Source of the DNA: CAYYUA01 sp964542585 | GTDB lineage: Bacteria > Bacteroidota > Bacteroidia > CAILMK01 > CAYYUA01 | Length of the DNA: 64,000 nt | Assembly: GCA_964542585.1 (NCBI GenBank) | Contig: CAZIUI010000003.1 | Span: 1 to 64,000 of the forward strand | Reading direction: 5' to 3' | Shown here: one piece after another, positions 58,099 through 64,000 of the stretch | How positions within the stretch are numbered: position 1 is the first letter of the stretch | Layout of the letters: every line of letters begins with the position of its first letter | The notes under the pieces: generated by a model | The model's input: the letters and a program-made list of their open reading frames with translations, nothing else | Database searches by the model: none | Told to the model about the DNA's origin: nothing | Program-made: the position numbers and the translations under genes

Positions 58099-60081
58099 CT
58101 ACTGTCTTAAAATCTTGCGTGTGATCGTTCGGTCATCTACTTCAAATTGCAGGAAGTACACGCCTTTCGATAAATCCAGGTTATCAATACGGTATTGCCG
58201 TTTACCAGCAGAAACCTTTCCAAGTTCCTTACGGAATTGAACTTGTCCTACGGTATTCACCAGCTTGTATTCAACGTTTGCAGCATTTTGAAGGATTAAT
58301 TCGGCCGTTACAAAATCATTAGACCCTACAGGATTGGGATAAACGGATAGCTGCTCATTGCTAGCTTTACTGTTATCGAATACACCAGTTGTAGTATCGG
58401 TAGCTTCGGATATAAGGGAATCAGAAAGTATATCATCCACACTTACACCGGCATATAGAATAGAATTATCGGACACGGTATTTTGGGTGCTTTCAGCACC
58501 TACGGCAGTTCCGGGAAAAACATCCTCTTGCCAGATTAAATGGAGCTTGTCATCAACAATTGTTTTATTAACACTTGCAAATGCCGACTCGCCTCCATTA
58601 TCAGACGTTTGGGTTATGTTAAGTGGCTCCGACCATGAACTTCCCCCATTTGTAGAATACACTACATAGAGGTCTCGATAATCATTGTTAATCCTTACGG
58701 TGTTATTGACAGCTGCTTCATAAACAATGAACAAAGTGTCTTGTGAGCTGAACGCGATAGAAGGCCTGGATGATGCCGCAGTATTGTAAGGTGCGGCATT
58801 TTGACCAGTTGTATAATTTGATTGGCCCGTGGCATCCGAGGTAATGGTTGGAGCACTCCCAGCATTTATAATTCTTTCATCCTCATCATTCCAGTACTGT
58901 ATTACATTGGGCCCTAGTAGAAAACTGAAAACCCCGGTTTGTTGGGTAGTGTCGTCTCGTCCGGCTACTCTGTTACCCCAAGTTATGTGAACAGTGCCAG
59001 TTTCATCAATAACGTTGCTTAGCGAGCCGTCATTTGTTGTATCCGCAATTGTGATAATTGAATCCGGTTCATCAGGCGGACCTGCATCAGGGTTTGCCAA
59101 AGTATCAAGCCCCCAAAGACCATTACGGTAGCGCTCTGTGGTAATGTTAAGCTCCCGAATAGTTTGTTTGTTCCAGGTTTTGCCGGAATCAGTGGATTTC
59201 CAAAGTGTCAGGCTCCGGTTACCTTGGGCAATTACCACTGCCACTATACTGTCTCTTGCATCAATTGCATAAGCATCAGCTGACCCAAAAAGGCGTTCGG
59301 ACGTATCAGCATAGCCCGGTAGCAGAATGTTAGAATCTTCAAAAGTCTGCCCTTGATCAGTAGAACGGTAAAATACTGTAGGGAAACGAATACCCTGTTT
59401 AACCGTATCACCCCCTAAATCGGAATTACCGGAATAAGTTCCAAGCATATACAGATTATCACCCGCAGTGGCAGTCCGCCACCAAATGGGGCCATCTCCT
59501 GCCTGACGTATATCGTTGGAAAAGTTTGTATTCCCTGCGGAATTGTTTTGACTAAACACATAACCACCAGTACCCTCTGTGGCATCACCGGCAATGTGCG
59601 TCAGGGTAAATTCGTACTGATTGGACCCCGAACCAAAAGTGCCGAGATTGGGCCACCCTGACCTTGTGTTTTCTAACCTGGAGACGTTATTAACAACCCA
59701 CTCGTTTCCATCAAAGTGATTGTAACCGGTTCCCCGGTCGGGATAATTTGCTGATTCATTTAAGCCATGCGTCCAAACTGCAGAAATCCGACCATCTTGG
59801 TACACCTTAATCCTACGGCCCATGGATGCATTCGATTGAAGATCATAAATGGTTGTATCCAAGGACTGGAAAATAATCACTTCTTGCGAGCGGCTCATGA
59901 GCTGACTCGTAATATCACCTATCGTGTGATCTAACGATGAATTTTGACCCGCCTGGATTGTTTTTGAAGATGGGGAAGGGATACGGGTATCCGAAATTTT
60001 ATCGGTTCCCATATCGGCTTGTGGTACTTGCGCAAAAGCGGCAAGTGGCAAAAATGCTAACGAAGTTAAAACGTGCTTCAT
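58099..60081 (-). CDS. T9SS-secreted BNR/Asp-box repeat protein (sialidase-like fold)
   Basis: A 660-residue secreted protein. A signal peptide (about 1-17) is followed by a six-bladed propeller-type region with Asp-box repeats: STDQGQTFED, STDSGKTWNK and STNGGSSWSE, each of the SxDxGxTW pattern. The last 90 residues form a T9SS type A sorting domain ('LSVYPNPVGSNDFVTAEL' and final TITRKILRQ). Asp-box proteins include sialidases, but the catalytic arginine triad and 'FRIP' motif of sialidases are not obvious here. An enzyme role is thus unproven. It is monocistronic with a strong terminator. Confidence 0.85.
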   Translation of the reverse strand: MKHVLTSLAFLPLAAFAQVPQADMGTDKISDTRIPSPSSKTIQAGQNSSLDHTIGDITSQLMSRSQEVIIFQSLDTTIYDLQSNASMGRRIKVYQDGRISAVWTHGLNESANYPDRGTGYNHFDGNEWVVNNVSRLENTRSGWPNLGTFGSGSNQYEFTLTHIAGDATEGTGGYVFSQNNSAGNTNFSNDIRQAGDGPIWWRTATAGDNLYMLGTYSGNSDLGGDTVKQGIRFPTVFYRSTDQGQTFEDSNILLPGYADTSERLFGSADAYAIDARDSIVAVVIAQGNRSLTLWKSTDSGKTWNKQTIRELNITTERYRNGLWGLDTLANPDAGPPDEPDSIITIADTTNDGSLSNVIDETGTVHITWGNRVAGRDDTTQQTGVFSFLLGPNVIQYWNDEDERIINAGSAPTITSDATGQSNYTTGQNAAPYNTAASSRPSIAFSSQDTLFIVYEAAVNNTVRINNDYRDLYVVYSTNGGSSWSEPLNITQTSDNGGESAFASVNKTIVDDKLHLIWQEDVFPGTAVGAESTQNTVSDNSILYAGVSVDDILSDSLISEATDTTTGVFDNSKASNEQLSVYPNPVGSNDFVTAELILQNAANVEYKLVNTVGQVQFRKELGKVSAGKRQYRIDNLDLSKGVYFLQFEVDDRTITRKILRQ

Positions 60082-60259
60082 ATTAGGGAATTTTAAGGCT
60101 TAAAACTTAGTTTTAAAATACTAAACAAATATGCAACTTTTTAAGACTCCTAAAAAAGCGTACCATCTCAACGCTGTCTATAAGGCGACACATGGTTAAG
60201 TTTTAAGAGCTTTGCAGTAAAATTGGCCATTTACTAGTTTACAGAAGGAACGAATCCCT

Positions 60260-61198
60260 ATGATACATGAAGACAAAGAGTTACAAACAATTTTAGAGGA
60301 ACTCCAATCTTTGTATGCGAAAGATGGGGAAGATGTAAAGGCTTACCTAACGGGTCTAAAACACCAGCAATACATCAATTATTGGGAGTATATTAACCTT
60401 AATAACCTTTTAGACCTTCAACAGCCGCGATCAAACCAACCTGATGAACTGGTTTTTATTACTTATCACCAGATAACTGAACTGTATTTTAAACTAGTTT
60501 TATGGGAGTTGCAACATATCAAAGAAAAAGCAGCACCTGATGCAGAGTTCTGGAAGACTCGCCTTAACAGGTTGCTCAATTACTTTCGCCTGTTAACCCA
60601 GTCCTTTTCTGTCATGAAAAATGGCATGGATCGGGATCAGTTTGTACGCTTCAGGTCTACATTGGTACCAGCCTCGGGCTTTCAATCGGTCCAGTATCGA
60701 ATGATCGAATTGGCCTTCACGCCTTTACTAAACCTGGTTAAAGATGATCAGTTTCATGCTGTTAAAAATAAGCCAATTGAAGTACAGCTAGAGTCCATTT
60801 ACTGGAAACAGGGAGCAATCGATCAGGAAACCGGTAATAAAACCCTCACCTTACGCCATTTTGAGGAGCAATACCAGGATTTTTTAGTAGCCTACGCACA
60901 GGAATGGGAAGGCTCTAACCTTTGGGAACGATTCCGGTCAATGTCTGCTGCTATACAGGAAGATGAGGAAATTATCAGGCTCATGCGCCAGTTAGATAAG
61001 ACTATTAATGTTCAGTGGGCAAAAGCGCATTACAATACAGCCAAGGGCTACTTGGAACATGGAAACAGAGGTACTGGCGGAACTAATTACCACAATTACC
61101 TGCCTCCTAGTATCCAACAGCGTATTTTCTTCCCCGAACTCTGGTCTGATGAAGAAAAAGCCCAATGGGGTCAAACGCGAAATGATACCGAAGCCTAA
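60260..61198 (+). CDS. kynA: Tryptophan 2,3-dioxygenase
   Basis: This heme enzyme opens the indole ring of L-tryptophan to N-formylkynurenine, the first step of the kynurenine pathway. The 312-residue, mainly helical protein has the family core 'ELVFITYHQITELYFKLVLWEL' (about residues 60-81, divided by conserved His and Tyr) and 'RFRSTLVPASGFQSVQYRMIE' (about 132-152). The late 'GTGGTNYHNYLPPS' carries the conserved Thr and glycine-rich substrate loop. The gene converges on birA with a four-base overlap of the ends. No kynureninase or other pathway gene is nearby. Confidence 0.95.
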   Translation: MIHEDKELQTILEELQSLYAKDGEDVKAYLTGLKHQQYINYWEYINLNNLLDLQQPRSNQPDELVFITYHQITELYFKLVLWELQHIKEKAAPDAEFWKTRLNRLLNYFRLLTQSFSVMKNGMDRDQFVRFRSTLVPASGFQSVQYRMIELAFTPLLNLVKDDQFHAVKNKPIEVQLESIYWKQGAIDQETGNKTLTLRHFEEQYQDFLVAYAQEWEGSNLWERFRSMSAAIQEDEEIIRLMRQLDKTINVQWAKAHYNTAKGYLEHGNRGTGGTNYHNYLPPSIQQRIFFPELWSDEEKAQWGQTRNDTEA

Positions 61199-61944
61199 AA
61201 TTGAAGGGTTTTCAAACTGTAAGCTTGAATCCTGTTTTCATCATCCTGAACTAATAAATGCCCAAGTTCATCCACTCCGTGGATGCATCCTTTAAAAAGC
61301 TTACCCGAGGCATCTTTAAAAGTGTGCCACTGGTTGTTTTTGTACAAGAATTGATAATAACGGTTTTTGATAACTTCGGCATTTCCTGTCGTTACCTGCC
61401 TGTAAGCCTCTTTAACTTTATCCACTACGCTTTTGACAATCAGATCATGATCAGGAATATCGCCTGTAACATTTGATAATCCTATTGCCTCCGGCAACTC
61501 ATCTAAGGATAAGTCTCCTAAATTGAGTCCGATGCCAATTACCGATTGATAGATATGATTACCTTCCAAAATGTTCTCAATCAGAATCCCGCCCATTTTT
61601 CGATGCTCCAATATTATATCATTTGGCCATTTGATGGCGTAATGTCCAGCTACCGGTTGCAAAAAAAGCAGTAGGCTTTCAAGAATGCCTACGGATACAG
61701 CCATGTTCAACCAGAATTGGTCCTTAGCAAGGAAAGATGCAGGAAATACAACAAACGATAAGGTCAAACTATCGCCTGGATTACTGTACCAATTGGCATT
61801 TTGCTGACCGCGCCCATGGGTTTGGTGATCGGCAATTACAACCGCCTCATCCTTTAAATAACCCTTAGCGGCCAGCTCTTTCGCTTGATCATTGGTAGAA
61901 CTGAGCTGATTGTAGTGCCACCATTGACTTCCGCGGTACCTCAT
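61195..61944 (-). CDS. birA: Biotin--[acetyl-CoA-carboxylase] ligase (monofunctional)
   Basis: BirA activates biotin with ATP and attaches it to the biotin carboxyl carrier protein. The 249-residue protein shows SSTNDQAKELA (about 15-25), the ATP/biotin loop HGRGQQ (43-48) and 'YAIKWPNDIILEHRKMGGILIE', with the conserved KWPND and KxGGIL motifs. The N-terminal DNA-binding domain of E. coli BirA is absent, so it should not act as a repressor. I chose the ATG at 61944. A TTG at 61986 lies upstream of a perfect -7 element (61968-61975) and would not be transcribed from it. Confidence 0.94.
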   Translation of the reverse strand: MRYRGSQWWHYNQLSSTNDQAKELAAKGYLKDEAVVIADHQTHGRGQQNANWYSNPGDSLTLSFVVFPASFLAKDQFWLNMAVSVGILESLLLFLQPVAGHYAIKWPNDIILEHRKMGGILIENILEGNHIYQSVIGIGLNLGDLSLDELPEAIGLSNVTGDIPDHDLIVKSVVDKVKEAYRQVTTGNAEVIKNRYYQFLYKNNQWHTFKDASGKLFKGCIHGVDELGHLLVQDDENRIQAYSLKTLQF

Positions 61945-61967
61945 TTTTGAGTACGATTTTAAGCATA

Positions 61968-61975
61968 CAAAACTA
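61968..61975 (-). promoter_or_regulatory. Candidate -7 element of birA
   Basis: The minus strand reads TAGTTTTG, a perfect TAnnTTTG, 24 bases before the ATG at 61944. Confidence 0.48.
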
Positions 61976-62014
61976 TGCTTGTTCAATTTATCAGGTATTA
62001 CAAGATGTTGCTTT

Positions 62015-62022
62015 TACCTTTG
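62015..62022 (+). promoter_or_regulatory. Candidate -7 element of the outer-membrane-like gene and waaA
   Basis: TACCTTTG is a perfect TAnnTTTG, 31 bases before the ATG at 62053. No ideal -33 TTG is present. Confidence 0.45.
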
Positions 62023-62052
62023 ATATGTTTCGAAAAAAGGTGTTAGCCTAAA

Positions 62053-62832
62053 ATGAAATTGAAAGTACCATTAATTGGATTTTTGGCTTTGATGTTTAGT
62101 CTGTTTGCTACGTGTTTGCCGTTTAAAAAAGCTTCAGGGCAGGCTAGTATTACAGATTCTACCATTCAGTTATTCCTTATTACTGCCAACTACTCGGCAG
62201 AGCTACCGGGGGCTGACTTTGCAGAACGTTTTGGTACGAGCCACTTTTTAGGAGCTGCTTTCAGCACCAAAACTAGTCACAACTGGAAATTTACAACCAG
62301 TTTTGATTTCCTGTTCGGAGGAAGGGTTAAAGAAGATCCCTTGACTTCGATTTCGGCTGATAACGGGAATCTGATCAATGCCCAAGGCACTTTTGAACCT
62401 TTATCGTATCAGCAAAGGGGTTTTAAAGCAATGGTTAGAGCTGGTAAGCTTCTTCCGGTAGTGGGTCCAAATCCCAACTCGGGGATCCTTCTTCAAGCTG
62501 GTGGTGGCTTCTTTCAGCATAAAATACGATACAACAACCAGAGCCGGGGGGTTTTTCAATTAAAGGACAGTTACGTTAAAGGCTATGACCGCCTTTCCAA
62601 CGGTTTTGCTTTAACACAAACCATAGGTTACCTCCATTTATCCGACAATAAGCTTATTAATTTCAAAGTTGCTTTCCAGATCACGGAAGCATTTACCAAA
62701 AACCGCCGCTCGTGGAATTTTGATGAAATGCGCAAGGTCGATGAGCAAAGGCTAGATCTCCTGTATGGTGTAAAAATTTCCTGGTCCTGGCCTGTTTACG
62801 ATAAGGCAAGCAAAGGTTACTACTACCAATGA
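62053..62832 (+). CDS. Predicted outer membrane beta-barrel-like protein, unknown
   Basis: A 259-residue exported protein. A signal peptide (about 1-31) is followed by alternating beta strands typical of a small barrel: 'SHFLGAAFSTKTSHNWKFTTS', 'GILLQAGGGFFQHKIRYN', 'NGFALTQTIGYLHLSD', 'LINFKVAFQITEAF' and 'LDLLYGVKISWSWPVY'. No enzyme motif is seen. It is encoded 74 bases upstream of waaA on the same strand. In Bacteroidota, proteins like this often sit next to waaA, which could suggest a cell-envelope role, but this is inference. The protein ends in YYYQ. Confidence 0.7.
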   Translation: MKLKVPLIGFLALMFSLFATCLPFKKASGQASITDSTIQLFLITANYSAELPGADFAERFGTSHFLGAAFSTKTSHNWKFTTSFDFLFGGRVKEDPLTSISADNGNLINAQGTFEPLSYQQRGFKAMVRAGKLLPVVGPNPNSGILLQAGGGFFQHKIRYNNQSRGVFQLKDSYVKGYDRLSNGFALTQTIGYLHLSDNKLINFKVAFQITEAFTKNRRSWNFDEMRKVDEQRLDLLYGVKISWSWPVYDKASKGYYYQ

Positions 62833-62906
62833 TTGAGGACCATTTTTAACCCCATCTTAAAGAATTCCTAATTCAGAAATCACAGTGCTTTCAGGGTCTA
62901 TCGCTT

Positions 62907-64000
62907 ATGTATAACCTTCAGGAAATGCTATACAACCTGGCTATGAAAGCTTATAGCCTCGGAATAAGAATAGCTGCTTATCGTAATCCCAAAGCAAGGG
63001 AGTTTGTAAAGGGAAGGAATGGGCTTTTTCAGGAACTTAAAACCAATATTGTTACCAATGAGCATTACATCTGGTTTCACTGCGCTTCATTAGGAGAATT
63101 TGAACAGGGTCGACCATTAATTGAAAAGCTACGTCATGCATTACCCCATGCGCGGTTGGTTCTCACTTTCTTTTCGCCTTCCGGCTATGAAATGCGAAAA
63201 GACTATGATCAGGTTGATGAAATTTACTACTTACCCATAGACACTCCCGCAAATGCCCGGCAGTTCGTTAACCTCATGAATCCCAAGCTGGCGATTTTCA
63301 TGAAATATGATTTTTGGTATAATACCTTAAAAACGCTTCATGAAAACCAAATTCCTACGTTATTAGTGTCCGGGCGCTTCCGAACTGATCAGTTGTTTTT
63401 TAAACGCTATGGAATGCTTGCTCGCCGGGTTCTAAGGTTTTTCAACCATTTTTTTGTCCAGGACACGGATTCCCGCGATTTACTTGCGTCATTGAATGTT
63501 CAGGCTGCCACGGTTATACCTGATACGAGAATAGACCGCGTGAGTGCGATGACCAAAAGTGCTAATGACTTACCGGAAATAAAACATTTCAAGAAAAAAG
63601 AAACAGTGGTCATTGGAGGCTCTACTTATGATGAGGAAGAAGCATGGCTGCAAAAATGGCGGGAATCGCGTAGCAATCCTCCTAAACTTATCATCGCTCC
63701 TCATGAACCTACGGAAGACCGGCTAAACGACTTGGAAAAACGCTTTCAAAACCAGGGGATCCGCTATAGTGAAATCAGGAGTAATGAGCAATTAAAAGCT
63801 GCCCCTGTATTGTTGATTGATCGGGTTGGGATGTTAGGTGATTTATACCAATATGGGGATTTAGCCTTAATCGGTGGGGGGTTCCGGAAAAGCATCCACA
63901 ATATCCTTGAACCAGCTGCTCATGGGCTCCCGCTCTTATTCGGTCCCAATCACTATAAATTTCCCGAAGCCAATGCCCTTATAAAGCGAGGAGGCGCTTG
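62907..64000 (+). CDS. waaA: 3-deoxy-D-manno-octulosonic acid (KDO) transferase, 3' end outside window
   Basis: WaaA transfers KDO from CMP-KDO to lipid A. The first 364 codons are in the window and the frame stays open to the right edge. Features are an N-terminal hydrophobic segment, 'YIWFHCASLGEFEQGRPLIE' with the catalytic-site Glu region (about 57-76), and 'KLAIFMKYDFWYNTLKTL'. The GT-B C-terminal half has 'VVIGGSTYDEEE', 'LIIAPHEPTEDRL' and 'LALIGGGFRKSIHNILEPAAHGLPLLFGPNHYKF'. The usual 'GDTRFDRV' motif reads PDTRIDRV here. With kdsA and lpxB in the same window it completes several steps of KDO-lipid A synthesis. The start is ATG at 62907. Confidence 0.93.
   Translation, partial: MYNLQEMLYNLAMKAYSLGIRIAAYRNPKAREFVKGRNGLFQELKTNIVTNEHYIWFHCASLGEFEQGRPLIEKLRHALPHARLVLTFFSPSGYEMRKDYDQVDEIYYLPIDTPANARQFVNLMNPKLAIFMKYDFWYNTLKTLHENQIPTLLVSGRFRTDQLFFKRYGMLARRVLRFFNHFFVQDTDSRDLLASLNVQAATVIPDTRIDRVSAMTKSANDLPEIKHFKKKETVVIGGSTYDEEEAWLQKWRESRSNPPKLIIAPHEPTEDRLNDLEKRFQNQGIRYSEIRSNEQLKAAPVLLIDRVGMLGDLYQYGDLALIGGGFRKSIHNILEPAAHGLPLLFGPNHYKFPEANALIKRGGA

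Noticed and set aside
1..64000. CRISPR arrays, insertion sequences, prophage and toxin-antitoxin modules
   Set aside because: No regularly spaced repeats, transposase or phage gene was found; the only toxin-antitoxin-like protein is an MNT-fold protein without a HEPN partner.

Overview
The window reads as chromosomal DNA of a member of the Bacteroidota. The evidence is internal. Five predicted secreted proteins end in type IX secretion (T9SS) C-terminal sorting domains. Many genes and both tRNAs are preceded by the Bacteroidota -7 element TAnnTTTG, several with a TTG 18-20 bp upstream. The locus types (UpxY-like antiterminator, BtuG-like propeller, DUF1028, Nfu, KdsA/LpxB/WaaA lipopolysaccharide genes) also fit. 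The genus cannot be fixed from this sequence. No insertion sequence, phage gene, integrase or CRISPR array was seen, so most of the window looks like core or stable accessory chromosome.

Layout. 1-4.8 kb (minus): a surface-polysaccharide operon with an UpxY/NusG-like antiterminator, a UDP-glucuronate-type epimerase, a UDP-N-acetyl-hexosamine dehydrogenase, a GT61 glycosyltransferase and, cut by the left edge, a winged-helix regulator. 4.8-6.8 kb (minus): cysQ, a small nucleotidyltransferase and kdsA. 7.1-8.5 kb: gap (GAPDH) and tRNA-Glu. 8.5-16.2 kb (minus): a cobalamin riboswitch with its own promoter, followed by a surface vitamin B12 acquisition operon: T9SS beta-propeller, formylglycine-enzyme-like protein, miniature T9SS protein, BtuB-like TonB receptor, BtuG-like propeller lipoprotein, and perhaps an OmpA protein and a small conserved protein. 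16.6-20.8 kb (minus): a lipoprotein, DUF1015, serA and serC (serine synthesis). 20.8-24.5 kb (plus): a membrane-anchored hypothetical and cysC/cysD/cysN (sulfate activation to PAPS; cysQ at 6 kb removes the PAP by-product). 24.5-31.4 kb: an oxidoreductase, a large anchored propeller protein coupled to dapD, a GT9 heptosyltransferase-like protein and a T9SS-tailed DUF1028 protein. 31.5-34.3 kb: aconitase. 34.5-37.9 kb: a Wza/Wzc capsule-export pair whose kinase ends in a (Tyr-Gly)13 tail. 38.1-44.6 kb: a TetR-controlled tripartite RND efflux operon with a visible operator-like repeat. 44.7-46.9 kb: surE, a small membrane protein, lpxB. 46.9-54.5 kb (minus): SirB1-like, topA, an M43 metalloprotease with T9SS tail, an SDR and a dicarboxylate symporter. 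54.6-64 kb: tRNA-Leu, an RsmI-like methylase, nfu, queE, folD, a BNR-repeat T9SS protein, kynA, birA, an outer-membrane-like protein and the 5' part of waaA, cut by the right edge.

The most interesting unit is the riboswitch-driven B12 operon. It combines two propeller proteins sent to the surface by different routes, a cysteine-poor formylglycine-enzyme fold and a T9SS protein that is almost only a sorting domain. Several gene starts were revised here because a promoter or riboswitch lies inside the longest reading frame; each case is noted in its entry.
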